Positions 7,125 to 14,553 are shown, counted from the stretch's first letter. The stretch is DNA of 19,155 nucleotides from JBKQHQ01 sp052148715 (GCA_052148715.1 JBKQHQ010000276.1:1-19155), one strand, 5' to 3'. The notes: generated by a model not told the origin, from the letters alone. Numbers and translations: made by a program.

Positions 7125-8032
7125 CCGACTACGTCATCGACGTCCACGATCTGCGCAAGAGCTTCGGTGCGCGACGGGTCGTCGATGGCCTCAGCCTGCA
7201 GGTGGCAAGGGGCGAAATCTGCGGATTTCTCGGTGCCAACGGCAGCGGCAAGACGACGACGATCCGCATGCTGTGCGGGCTGCTCTTGCCCGATGCCGGC
7301 GAAGGGACATGCCTTGGCTTGGACATCGCGCGTGAGGCACCGGCCATCCGCCGGCAGATCGGCTACATGACGCAGCAGTTCAGCTATTACGACGACCTCA
7401 CGGTGCGCGAGAATCTTGAGCTCGTCGCCGGCGTCTATGAGATGCCCAACGGCGATGCCGCCGTTGCCGACATGATCACCCGGATGGGTCTCGGCGGCTA
7501 TGCGGACCAGCTCGCTGGTCACCTGTCCGGTGGCTGGAAACAACGACTGGCGCTTGCCGCCTGTGTGCTGCATCGCCCGAAGCTGCTGCTGCTCGACGAG
7601 CCAACCGCCGGCGTCGACGTCAAGGCGCGTCGCGAGTTCTGGGACCTGATCCACGACATGGCCGGCGAAGGCCTGACGGTGCTCGTCTCCACGCACTACA
7701 TGGACGAGGCCGAGCGCTGCCAGCGCGTCGTCTATCTCGCCAATGGCCGGATCGTCGTGCAAGGCGACGCATTCGAGGTTGCGCGCCGTTCGGGCCTGAT
7801 CGCCTACGAGGCGACCGGAGAAGGCGTCGACGACGCAGCGCGCCGGATGCGCCGGATGCCCGGCGTCGAGGCTGCCGCGGTGTTCGGGCGCGCGCTGCGC
7901 GTGGCCGGCACCGATCGGGGGCTGCTCGAGGCTGCCATCCGCTCGTTCGCGGAGCTGTCGTGGCGTGAAGTCGAGCCGCGCCTCGAAGACGTATTCATTC
8001 ACCAACTGGCGGCCGAGGAGGCGGCGCGATGA
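7121..8032 (+). CDS. ABC exporter ATP-binding protein (single NBD, multidrug type)
   Basis: 303 residues, with one nucleotide-binding domain and a C-terminal extension of about 100 residues. Motifs are Walker A GANGSGKTT at 38-46, Q-loop MTQQFSYYDDLT (Q85), signature LSGGWKQR at 135-142, Walker B LLLLDEPTAGVD at 155-166 and switch H192 in STHYMDEAERC. The sequence is of the YbhF/CcmA-like drug and lipid export class. YbhF and RbbA carry two NBDs in one chain; here there is one, so the transporter presumably uses a homodimer. It starts in the ATGA overlap with the adaptor gene and ends in an ATGA overlap with the permease gene, indicating translational coupling. Confidence 0.95.
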   Translation: MTDYVIDVHDLRKSFGARRVVDGLSLQVARGEICGFLGANGSGKTTTIRMLCGLLLPDAGEGTCLGLDIAREAPAIRRQIGYMTQQFSYYDDLTVRENLELVAGVYEMPNGDAAVADMITRMGLGGYADQLAGHLSGGWKQRLALAACVLHRPKLLLLDEPTAGVDVKARREFWDLIHDMAGEGLTVLVSTHYMDEAERCQRVVYLANGRIVVQGDAFEVARRSGLIAYEATGEGVDDAARRMRRMPGVEAAAVFGRALRVAGTDRGLLEAAIRSFAELSWREVEPRLEDVFIHQLAAEEAAR

Positions 8033-9153
8033 ACGGCTTCTCGCTCAAGCGATTACGCTCGCTATTGCGCAAGGAGTGGATCCAGGTGCGGCGCGATCCG
8101 ACGACGCTGCGCCTGATCATTGCGCTGCCGATCATGCAGCTGTTCCTGTTCGGATATGCGATCAACACCAATCCCAAGCATCTGCCGACCGGCCTCCTCT
8201 CGGCTGAGCACTCGAAATACGAGCGCACGCTCATCGCCGCGTTGCAGAACACCGGATATTACGACATCAAGCTGCTTCCCTCCGAGGCGGCGGCCGAGAA
8301 GGGCCTGGCCCAGGGCGATCTTCTGTTCGTCATCAACATCCCCGCTAATTTCGACCGCTCGGTCGACCGCGGCGAGAGCCCGTCGGTGCTGATCGATGCC
8401 GACGCGACCGATCCTTCGGCGATCGGCAACGCGACTGCGGCGCTTGCCGCCATCGCCACCGCCCTCAACCGCGACCTGCCGGCGGTGCGCCAATCGCAGC
8501 CGGCGACCCCGCCGTTCCAGTTCGAGATCCATGCCCGCTACAATCCAGAGCAGCTGACGGTGCTCAACATCGTGCCTGGGCTGATCTGCATGGTCCTCAC
8601 CATGTCGACGCTGTTCATCACCACGCTGTCGATCACACGCGAACGCGAGCGTGGCACGATGGAGAACCTGATGGCGATGCCGGTGCGCCCGATCGAGATC
8701 ATGGTTGCCAAGATCGTTCCTTATATCCTCATCGGCTACATCCAGGTCGTGCTCATTCTCGTTGTCTCGGCCCTAGTGTTCCAACTTCCGATCCGGGGGT
8801 CGGTCCCGCTTCTGATGATCGCGCTCGGCCTTTTCGTTGCGAGCAATCTCGCCCTCGGCCTGACTTTTTCGACCATTGCGGCCAATCAGATGCAGGCGCA
8901 GCAATTGGCGCAGTTCGCGCTGATGCCGCAGTTCATGCTGTCCGGCTTCTTCTTTCCGTTCAGCGGCATGCCGATTTGGGCGCAATGGCTCGGCGAGCTG
9001 TTCCCGACCACGCATGCGATGAGGGTCGTCCGTGGCATGCTGCTCAAGGGCAACGGCGCGGCCGAAATTGCGCCGCAACTTTGGCCGATCGCGCTCTTCA
9101 CGGTGGCAGTCGTCGGCGTCGCCGTTTGGTTCTACCGCGAGACCCTCGATTGA
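8029..9153 (+). CDS. ABC-2 type exporter permease (YhhJ/YbhR-like)
   Basis: 374 residues with the ABC-2 permease layout: a short cytoplasmic N-terminus with KEWIQVRRDPTTLRL, TM1 at about 30-47, a large periplasmic domain to about 175, then five membrane segments (IVPGLICMVLTMSTLFITTL, KIVPYILIGYIQVVLILVVSALVF, VPLLMIALGLFVASNLALGLTF, ALMPQFMLSGFFFPFSGMPIW and WPIALFTVAVVGVAVWF). The cytoplasmic SITRERERGTMENLMAMPVRP loop between TM2 and TM3 is a hallmark of the family. It should form the membrane channel with the preceding ATPase, probably as a homodimer because no second permease follows. The gene ends 50 bases before a convergent gene; I see no strong terminator hairpin in that gap. Confidence 0.95.
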   Translation: MNGFSLKRLRSLLRKEWIQVRRDPTTLRLIIALPIMQLFLFGYAINTNPKHLPTGLLSAEHSKYERTLIAALQNTGYYDIKLLPSEAAAEKGLAQGDLLFVINIPANFDRSVDRGESPSVLIDADATDPSAIGNATAALAAIATALNRDLPAVRQSQPATPPFQFEIHARYNPEQLTVLNIVPGLICMVLTMSTLFITTLSITRERERGTMENLMAMPVRPIEIMVAKIVPYILIGYIQVVLILVVSALVFQLPIRGSVPLLMIALGLFVASNLALGLTFSTIAANQMQAQQLAQFALMPQFMLSGFFFPFSGMPIWAQWLGELFPTTHAMRVVRGMLLKGNGAAEIAPQLWPIALFTVAVVGVAVWFYRETLD

Positions 9154-9203
9154 GCGGTGCGGGCGAGCGTAGTCCGACGAATGACTGCATCCGTGTCGTG
9201 GCG

Positions 9204-10100
9204 TCATGCCTCCCGCGACCAAGACTCGACGCGGCCGCGCCAGTAGATAAATTCGACACCGTTGATGATCCAGCCCGCCTCCGCGTTCGTCGGAATGCGC
9301 CGACCGCCGACCGTCCGATAGTCGGCGCTACGGCCGAACCACGGACATTCCGTGAACCCGCGCCCCTCGGAGCGCGGTCGATCGTCCGCTTCGGCCCGGA
9401 CCGGATCACCGGCCTCGTCCAGGATCAGCCGAACCTCGCTTCGACGCGCGCCGTTGCCGGTCGCGACTGCCAGGGTGCACGCATCGATGACACGCCAGTG
9501 GAGCCGCGTGTTGAACAGCAGGGCGTCCGGATTCCACATCAGCTCGGCAAGATAGCGCATGGCTTCGCCTCGGAAAGCGGCGTCGCTGTCGGCGACGCGC
9601 ACCAGCGTTAGGACGCCGAGCAGCCGCCCCTCAAGTCCGGCCTTGCCGCCGACCAGGTAGTCGATGATCAGCATCGACACGCCGGCCATTGCTTGAAATC
9701 GCGCCTGCCAAAGAAAGCCGACCTCGGCGACGGCGAAGGTTTGCAGCGCCGTGAAGGCCAACGGTTTGGACCAGGGCTTCAGCCACATCTCGCCGCTCTG
9801 GGTCAGGCGGACGACCCGGCCGCCCGCATCGTCGGCGACGCCAAGCCTGCGGGCCAGTGCGAGCACCTCGGGCGGCAGGTCCGTGCGAGCGACGAAGGCC
9901 CTCGGCGCCTGCTCCATCGACCGCTGCAGGGTCTCGATGCGTCCAAGGAAGGCGCGACGTGCGGCCGCGGCGAAGACCACCGCAATCAACGCCCCACCGC
10001 CGAGGCCGAGAGCAACAGCGAGATCCAACCCATGCCGGTCATCCTTGCCTTCGTCGCGGTTCGCGAAACACACCGGATCTTGCGGGCACACGCCTTGCAC
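9204..10100 (-). CDS. DUF6544-like protein of unknown function; N-terminus uncertain
   Basis: 298 codons from a GTG at 10100. After a hydrophobic N-terminal stretch (LDLAVALGLGGGALIAVVFAAAA) comes a soluble domain with QSGEMWLKPWSKPLAFTALQTFAV, GRLLGVLTLVRV, AMRYLAELMWNPDALLF and ECPWFGRSADYRTVGGRRIPTNAEAGW, matching my memory of the uncharacterised DUF6544 family; no biochemical role is known to me. The GTG lacks a Shine-Dalgarno site. A better AAGGA at about 10040 is followed eight bases later by an ATG in a different frame that gives 15 residues of hydrophobic sequence and then stops; joining that frame to this one would give a tidy signal anchor. The real start may therefore be the TTG at 10028, or a frameshift lies near 9985-9995. 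It follows the DUF5996-like gene by 12 bases. Confidence 0.72.
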   Translation of the reverse strand: MQGVCPQDPVCFANRDEGKDDRHGLDLAVALGLGGGALIAVVFAAAARRAFLGRIETLQRSMEQAPRAFVARTDLPPEVLALARRLGVADDAGGRVVRLTQSGEMWLKPWSKPLAFTALQTFAVAEVGFLWQARFQAMAGVSMLIIDYLVGGKAGLEGRLLGVLTLVRVADSDAAFRGEAMRYLAELMWNPDALLFNTRLHWRVIDACTLAVATGNGARRSEVRLILDEAGDPVRAEADDRPRSEGRGFTECPWFGRSADYRTVGGRRIPTNAEAGWIINGVEFIYWRGRVESWSREA

Positions 10101-10112
10101 CGCGACAGGCGG

Positions 10113-11060
10113 TCATCGAGGCGGCTTGGAAATGCCTGGAATCCCGGGCGCACATTCGAGCACGGCCCGATCCCAATTCCCGGTTCCGGCCGCCGCCGCA
10201 TAGGTGCTGTTGAGGAAAGCGAGGAGCACCGCATCGGGATCGGGCGCGGCACGGACTGAATCATATGGCAGGAGAAACTCGCCGAGCGCCTCGCTGAAGA
10301 ACGCCGTCCGCGGTTCAACGGAGGAATTTCTAAAACCACTCAGCTCCGGATAGGCGTACGAATAGAACGCCGCGTAGTCGATCCCGGAGCCGCCCGGCCA
10401 GAACCCTGCGCTGCTTACCTCGTGCGAATACGCCTCGCGCACGACCGCGTCCGCCAAGCCCGGAACGCCGCCCGGATGCGGCGGGGCGCGGCGACCGGAA
10501 AAGCGCGTGACCGCCAAATCAAAACTTCCCCAAAAGAAGTGAACAGGACTGTTCTTGCCAATGAAGCCGGTGCGGAATTGCTTGAACAGACGGTCGGCCT
10601 GGAGAAGGACCTTCCAGAAACGTTGCGCGTACTCGGCATCATACGCGGCATGCATGCGGTCGCGGCTGAAAGGAATCGCCACTGGGATCTCGCAAGGACG
10701 GTCACTGATCTCGACGCGGATGCCGACTTCGGCGAGCGCGGACATCACTGCGGCATGAAACTCGGCGACGGTCCACGGCTTGAGCGCGATCCATTTGCGG
10801 CGACCGTCGCTCGTCGTGATGTCGAGGATATGTTCGTTGAAATCAAACACGATTTCGAATGCACGATGTCCTTCGTAGATCGGCGACGTCGTCAGGCCGC
10901 GCGTGGTGACATAGAGTGGGACGTGCCAAGAGTGATTGAGCCACGGGGCGAGCGCGAGTCGGATCTTGCCCACGACCTGCGTCCACAGATGCAGCGTGTC
11001 GCGGGTCTCCTTCCAGGCATTGTATGGTAGATCAGGCCAGGTTTCGGGCTGCGCACTCAT
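10113..11060 (-). CDS. DUF5996 family protein of unknown function
   Basis: 315 residues. The opening WPDLPYNAWKETRDTLHLWTQ with VGKIRLALAPWLNHSWHVPLYVTTRGLTTSPI is characteristic of the DUF5996 family, and EIVFDFNEHILDI, SPVHFFWGSFDLAVTRFSGR and EFLLPYDSVR further on agree. The protein looks soluble, with no signal peptide or membrane segment. Function is not established as far as I know. The ATG at 11060 has GGAGAG five bases upstream; an in-frame GTG-type start 30 bases earlier is less likely. It probably forms a two-gene operon with the downstream DUF6544-like gene, 12 bases away. Confidence 0.88.
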   Translation of the reverse strand: MSAQPETWPDLPYNAWKETRDTLHLWTQVVGKIRLALAPWLNHSWHVPLYVTTRGLTTSPIYEGHRAFEIVFDFNEHILDITTSDGRRKWIALKPWTVAEFHAAVMSALAEVGIRVEISDRPCEIPVAIPFSRDRMHAAYDAEYAQRFWKVLLQADRLFKQFRTGFIGKNSPVHFFWGSFDLAVTRFSGRRAPPHPGGVPGLADAVVREAYSHEVSSAGFWPGGSGIDYAAFYSYAYPELSGFRNSSVEPRTAFFSEALGEFLLPYDSVRAAPDPDAVLLAFLNSTYAAAAGTGNWDRAVLECAPGIPGISKPPR

Positions 11061-11202
11061 TGGGCTCTCCGGACTCCGCGGTCTATCCACTGATCATTGT
11101 AGCAGCCCTACCCGTCGCGTTGCGGAACCCTCGAAGAGGCGATTTTTGTCCAGCCAAGCTCACTTGCGGCAGATTCGTCTGTCGTCTTTGGCCGGGCGAA
11201 TT

Positions 11203-11216
11203 TTGATCCAGATCAT
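11203..11216. promoter_or_regulatory. FNR/FixK-type binding site upstream of the zinc-ribbon gene
   Basis: TTGAT-CCAG-ATCAT matches the TTGAT-N4-ATCAA consensus at 9 of 10 defined positions. It lies in the 207-base gap between divergent genes. Its centre (11209.5) is about 58 bases before the TTG start at 11268, so a class II promoter with the site at -41.5 would start transcription near 11251, just ahead of the AGGAAAG ribosome site. By my own count such a match is expected about 0.6 times by chance in the full window and well under 0.1 times in a gap of this size. Confidence 0.55.
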
Positions 11217-11267
11217 GGACCAAGAGTTGGCTCGTGCGAATAAGGAAAATGATCAGGAAAGCAGCAG

Positions 11268-11459
11268 TTGAATGGCATGAACTCCAGCACGTCCCACCCG
11301 CCCCGGCCGAAGCATTGCCCAATATGCGGGGTCGCGATGCTTGGAAGCCGAACGTCGCCCACGGCTCGGGAAATCGATCATTACCAATGCTTCAACTGCG
11401 ACCTAGCCATAGACTATTCTGGGTTGAAAAATAATCGCGACACATTCGGCAACGAATGA
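11268..11459 (+). CDS. Small zinc-ribbon-like protein, function unknown
   Basis: 63 residues if started at the TTG at 11268 (AGGAAAG six bases before), or 60 from the ATG at 11277. Two cysteine pairs, CPICG at 18-22 and CFNCD near 41-45, are about 20 residues apart, the spacing of a small zinc ribbon. The rest is polar, with no signal peptide or membrane segment, so a cytoplasmic protein is expected. I cannot name a family. The FNR/FixK-type site upstream suggests low-oxygen control. It stands alone, with a decayed gene downstream. Confidence 0.62.
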   Translation: MNGMNSSTSHPPRPKHCPICGVAMLGSRTSPTAREIDHYQCFNCDLAIDYSGLKNNRDTFGNE

Positions 11460-11539
11460 GCAATTCTCCATGCCGCCCGAATGTGCGGCGCATTCTCAAG
11501 CAAAAAGTCTTCGCTTGAGCTGCCGGCGGTGCGCTCGAT

Positions 11540-11897
11540 CAAGCAGCTTCACCGGCAATCGTATCAAAGCGTCCTCGCGAGCCACAGTCCGAAGATGCTA
11601 ATCCGCGAGTTTGGAGACTTCGGCCGCGCTTGGCCGATCGGGCTTCCGTCGGTGCAGTGACGTGGCGCGGATCAAGCGGACGGAATGTTTCAGATCCTCC
11701 GCCAACGGGTTGTCGCGGCAGAAATCTGATCTGGACATCCTTTGCCCGCTGCAATTCGCCGAGTATATCGTCCATGCGCTTGGCGTCCACAGGCATTAGG
11801 TAATTGATGCCGGCGAACTGCATGGCGTGGCCGCCGTAATAGAAGAAGGCGGCGTAGGGCGCGACCCGCGAGAAGCGAATCTCCACGTCGTCAATAC
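11540..11897 (-). pseudogene. Decayed caspase-like (peptidase C14) gene fragment
   Basis: On the minus strand, a stretch encoding RIDDVEIRFSRVAPYAAFF then YYGGHAMQFAGINYLMPVDA matches the caspase-p20 core FFYxGHGxQ.xGxNYLxPxDA, which holds the catalytic histidine. It continues with LQRAKDVQI. At about 11720-11735 the frame breaks: the expected FLDACRDNPF segment with the catalytic cysteine is damaged, and RDNPLAEDLKHSV continues in the next frame before a stop near 11600. No N-terminal caspase strand (VIGNxxY) is found upstream in any frame. The gene is truncated at the 5' end, shifted and has lost its cysteine, so it cannot make an active protease. The glycine after the histidine is also replaced (GHAMQ). 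Confidence 0.72.
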
Positions 11898-11934
11898 GAG
11901 GGGGCAATCCCTTTCTCGGGGCGGCGACGGCTCG

Positions 11935-12201
11935 ATGTTCGATCATTACCGCTTTGTAATTGGACGCAGTTCGACGCGACGATATTATGTTCGACAGTAC
12001 TTCCCTGGGGGCGACTGGGGGAAACTTATGCCTGGTTCGGTCGACTTCCTCGAGGTGGATTGCCAGACGACTTTCGACCTTAGGCGATTGGTGCTTGAGG
12101 AGCTCAACGGCGAAGGTCTGCTGGATGACGCCACGGCAGACGCCCTGGTGCGTGGTATTGCGTCGCTGCTTCAATCTCCGTCGTTGCCGTCACCCGACTG
12201 A
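11935..12201 (+). CDS. Hypothetical 88-residue protein (weak)
   Basis: An ATG at 11935 opens 88 codons. The product begins MFDHYRFVIGR, has an aromatic-rich middle (RRYYVRQYFPGGDW) and a plausible acidic C-terminal helical part (DLRRLVLEELNGEGLLDDAT, ADALVRGIASLL). The amino-acid composition looks natural, and the opposite strand of this stretch carries no caspase-like sequence. Ribosome-site support is poor (a GGGGCGG about 13 bases upstream), and I recognise no family. It may be real, a gene fragment, or chance. Confidence 0.35.
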   Translation: MFDHYRFVIGRSSTRRYYVRQYFPGGDWGKLMPGSVDFLEVDCQTTFDLRRLVLEELNGEGLLDDATADALVRGIASLLQSPSLPSPD

Positions 12202-12677
12202 AAGTCGCGATACGAGAGCGCGACCGCGCGCTTGTGTGGCCGCCTCGCGGTGTATTGGGATGCGAGAAGGACGCACTTAGCCTCGTGATTTGACGTGAGC
12301 GGCTCCTTCAGAGACAATTCTCTTTACTGATTTTGTGGCCTTGATCTGCCCCCTGCCGGGCGATGGCGAGGCTCATAACCTAAATTGACGTTAGATCGTG
12401 ATTGGGAGGCAGGCCCCCCAGATCGGCCTTGCGAATGGCCTCAACGGATAGCCGTACCGGGCACTTCATGACGGAAAGGTGCCAGATCCCGATCATGTAT
12501 CGGGCCGCCGCGCGTCTTGCTGCCTTTCCCATAGCCAGAGCCAGGTAGTGCGGCTGCTTGCTTACGGCCGCGCGCAAGGGCACGTTGGCGGACGGCAAGA
12601 CGCGGCCCCACGAGCGACGTGGGGGTTACTTCATTTCAACGCACCGATGGTATTTTTATCTTGCGGGTGAGATCTGA
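12202..12677. other. 476-base stretch without a supported gene
   Basis: No reading frame here looks convincing. A minus-strand frame at 12380-12598 opens with TTG and would give 72 basic residues (KAARRAAARYMIGIWHLS is typical of it), with no ribosome site and no recognisable family; I do not call it. The last 75 bases contain a GC-rich hairpin at 12606-12624 and should hold the promoter of the formyltransferase gene. With the adjacent decayed caspase-like gene this makes 11.5-12.7 kb the least coding part of the window. Confidence 0.5.
12606..12624. other. Hairpin in the leader of the formyltransferase gene
   Basis: CCCCACG-AGCGA-CGTGGGG is a perfect seven-base-pair stem with a five-base loop, 53 bases before the start codon at 12678. 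No T tract follows, so it is not a standard terminator in either direction. It may be a leader structure, the end of a decayed upstream unit, or an operator. Confidence 0.4.
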
Positions 12678-13445
12678 ATGGCTGCGCAGCCAGTGGTCCT
12701 GTTGACGTCAGATGGCGATCTCTGCCGCATCGCCGCAAGTTTTCTCGCCACCCGCTTCCCTGGCTTGCGCGTGATCGTCGAAGGTCGGGTTTCGCGTGCG
12801 TCGCTGCTTCGGCGTAGGGTCAAACGGCTAGGACTCGTCCAGGTTATCGGGCAAATGGCGTTCTGGCTGTTCGCCAAACTACTCCACCGAGTATCTCAGC
12901 GTCGCATTGATAACATCCTAAAGTTGCGCTACTTGGACCCGCGATGGCCAGACGGGCTCGACCTGCTCAAGGTGCCATCGGTCAACTCCCCGGAATGCCA
13001 GGCGCATTTACGGCGGCTGCAGCCAGTCGTCGTCCTTGTCGTCGGCACCCGCATAATCGACCGCAAGACCCTGTCCTCAATTCCCGCGCCCTTCGTCAAC
13101 TATCACGACGGGATCACGCCGAAGTATCGCGGCATTCGCGGCGGCTATTGGGCCAAGGCAGAGGGTGATCTGGCCAATTTCGGCGTCACCGTGCATCTCG
13201 TCGATCCGGGTATCGATACCGGCGGAGTAGTTTACCAGGCTCGCCTCGCGCCGACTGCGGAGGACAATTATGCCACCTTCCCATACCTGCAGATCGCTGC
13301 GGCTTTGCCGCTGTTGGAGCAGGCCGCGCGGGATGCCGTCACGGGCACGCTGACACTGCAGACGATAGACCTGCCATCGCAGCTTTGGTCGCACCCGACC
13401 ATTTGGGACTATGTCCGGGCCGGACTACGGCGAGGAGCCTGGTGA
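12678..13445 (+). CDS. Stand-alone formyltransferase (10-formyl-THF dependent, Fmt/PurN-type fold)
   Basis: 255 residues. The C-terminal half has the formyltransferase core: VVVLVVGTRII at 117-127, NYHDGITPKYRGIRGGYWA at 141-159 with the catalytic-type N141 and H143, and FGVTVHLVDPGIDTGGVVY at 168-186 with an acidic residue (D180) in the usual DTG position. Such enzymes transfer a formyl group from 10-formyl-tetrahydrofolate to an amine. This protein lacks the C-terminal RNA-binding domain of methionyl-tRNA formyltransferase, and the first 100 residues (two basic helices, RRRVKRLGLVQVIGQMAFWL) are unlike PurN, so the acceptor is more likely a sugar amine or a small peptide-type product. No sugar or peptide biosynthesis gene is adjacent. 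The ATG at 12678 has GGGTGAG seven bases upstream. Confidence 0.85.
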   Translation: MAAQPVVLLTSDGDLCRIAASFLATRFPGLRVIVEGRVSRASLLRRRVKRLGLVQVIGQMAFWLFAKLLHRVSQRRIDNILKLRYLDPRWPDGLDLLKVPSVNSPECQAHLRRLQPVVVLVVGTRIIDRKTLSSIPAPFVNYHDGITPKYRGIRGGYWAKAEGDLANFGVTVHLVDPGIDTGGVVYQARLAPTAEDNYATFPYLQIAAALPLLEQAARDAVTGTLTLQTIDLPSQLWSHPTIWDYVRAGLRRGAW

Positions 13446-13691
13446 GGCCACGAATACCGCTTGCGCGGTCGTCGTTGGGCATCATCGGCAGTCGTTCATT
13501 GCGGCCTGCGAACCACGCCAGAATTGCACAGATGAAAAAAAAGTAACTTGCCAGAGCATTCGATCAGCGTTTCCATTACTAACCTTTGGAATCGGCGTGT
13601 ACTTGCTGCAAATTCGCCGTAGTTTCGGGGAAATTGGCCATGCTGCGTCGCGAGGGTCTTCGGCGCATTGAACCAATGAGGAGGGTTTGTC

Positions 13692-14015
13692 GTGATCAAG
13701 GTATCCGCCACTCTTGCCGCCGCCGCGATCATCGCGGCCGCTGCGGTTGTTACGCCTTCTACCTCTGAAGCGCGTTGCTTCGGTTGCGCGATCGGCCTCG
13801 GCGTCGTTGCCGGTGCGATCGTTGGCAGTGCCATCGCCGGCTCGGCTTATGGAGCCTATGCGCCTGCGCCTGGCTACACGGTCTATCCTGGTTACGCGGC
13901 GGCGGGTCCAGTTGCCTGCCCAGGGGGCTATTGGGCCCGGCGCCCGGTGGCCTTTGACGCTTACGGCAACCCTATTGGGTGGAGCAGGCCGCGATTCTTC
14001 TGCCCGCCCGCGTAA
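13692..14015 (+). CDS. Small secreted Gly/Ala/Tyr-rich protein, function unknown
   Basis: 107 residues from a GTG with an excellent GAGGAGG seven bases upstream. Residues 1-27 form a signal peptide (MIKVSATLAAAAIIAAAAVV, then TPSTSEA) with a likely cut before RCFGC. A glycine/alanine hydrophobic stretch follows (AIGLGVVAGAIVGSAIAGSA), resembling a glycine-zipper, then a Tyr/Pro/Gly-rich region (APGYTVYPGYAAAG) and a C-terminus with CPGGYWARRP and FFCPPA. The four cysteines could form disulfides in the periplasm. Similar short proteins are common in Hyphomicrobiales, but I know of no assigned role. Confidence 0.85.
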   Translation: MIKVSATLAAAAIIAAAAVVTPSTSEARCFGCAIGLGVVAGAIVGSAIAGSAYGAYAPAPGYTVYPGYAAAGPVACPGGYWARRPVAFDAYGNPIGWSRPRFFCPPA

Positions 14016-14041
14016 CCGTGGTTTGATGTCTTAGTGATATA

Positions 14042-14067
14042 ACCCGGCGGTCACACAGCCGCCGGGT
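14042..14067 (+). terminator. GC-rich hairpin after the secreted protein gene, probable terminator
   Basis: ACCCGGCGG at 14042-14050 and CCGCCGGGT at 14059-14067 form a perfect nine-base-pair stem with an eight-base loop, 27 bases after the stop codon. No T tract follows (CAATATTG), so termination would be imperfect. Some read-through into the lipoprotein gene 22 bases further is possible. Confidence 0.6.
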
Positions 14068-14088
14068 CAATATTGCGTGCCATGACCG

Positions 14089-14553
14089 GTGTTCAAGCGG
14101 ACGGGGGCCTTATTGGCGGTCCGGTTCCAGAGCATTGGAATAAAGTTGGTCGGGCTCACAATCGCCGGGCTCGGATTGGCGGCGTGCGCCGGCCAAGAGC
14201 ATAAGCACGTCGAGGGGGCGCGGGTAGACCCTAATTCGCTCCCCGCAAACTACAAGACAGATGTGATCACGCTCGTGCGAACATCTGTCGCCGATCCGAC
14301 CAACATTCGGGAGGCGTACATTTCGGAACCGGTCTTGAAAAAGTCTGGTGCCGAAAATCGCTACATCGTATGCGTTCGGTTCAATGGAAAAGGCCGAGAC
14401 GGCCAATACATGGGCAGCAAGGAGAAAATGGTGATCTATTTCGCCGGCAGCCCAAACCAGTACGTCGACGCGACCCCCGACAAGTGCAGCGGCTCCAACT
14501 ATCTGCCGTTTCCCGAGCTGGAAGCGCTCGCCCCCTCGGGTGCTAACCGTTGA
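14089..14553 (+). CDS. Small putative lipoprotein, function unknown
   Basis: 154 residues from a GTG. A hydrophobic segment (KLVGLTIAGLGLAAC) ends in a lipobox LAAC with the acceptor cysteine at residue 33, so the mature protein (AGQEHKHVEGARVDPN onward) would be lipid-anchored. The mature part is a compact mixed fold with NYKTDVITLVRTSVADPTNI, NRYIVCVRFNGKGRDG and KMVIYFAGSPNQYVDATPD, resembling short conserved lipoproteins of Bradyrhizobium-type genomes. The start is uncertain: there is no clear ribosome site, and the 32-residue signal is long; a TTG at 14113 is an alternative. The gap to the upstream hairpin is only 21 bases, leaving little room for its own promoter. Confidence 0.78.
   Translation: MFKRTGALLAVRFQSIGIKLVGLTIAGLGLAACAGQEHKHVEGARVDPNSLPANYKTDVITLVRTSVADPTNIREAYISEPVLKKSGAENRYIVCVRFNGKGRDGQYMGSKEKMVIYFAGSPNQYVDATPDKCSGSNYLPFPELEALAPSGANR

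Noticed and set aside
12380..12598. 72-codon minus-strand frame with a TTG start
   Set aside because: There is no ribosome site and no recognisable family; the basic composition looks like chance coding. Kept only as a note in the gene-free stretch.
13446..13691. Possible small gene or terminator between the formyltransferase and secreted-protein genes
   Set aside because: ACCGC-TTGC-GCGGT is a short hairpin without a T tract, and the frames present have no ribosome site or signal. I see nothing supportable except the ribosome site of the next gene.
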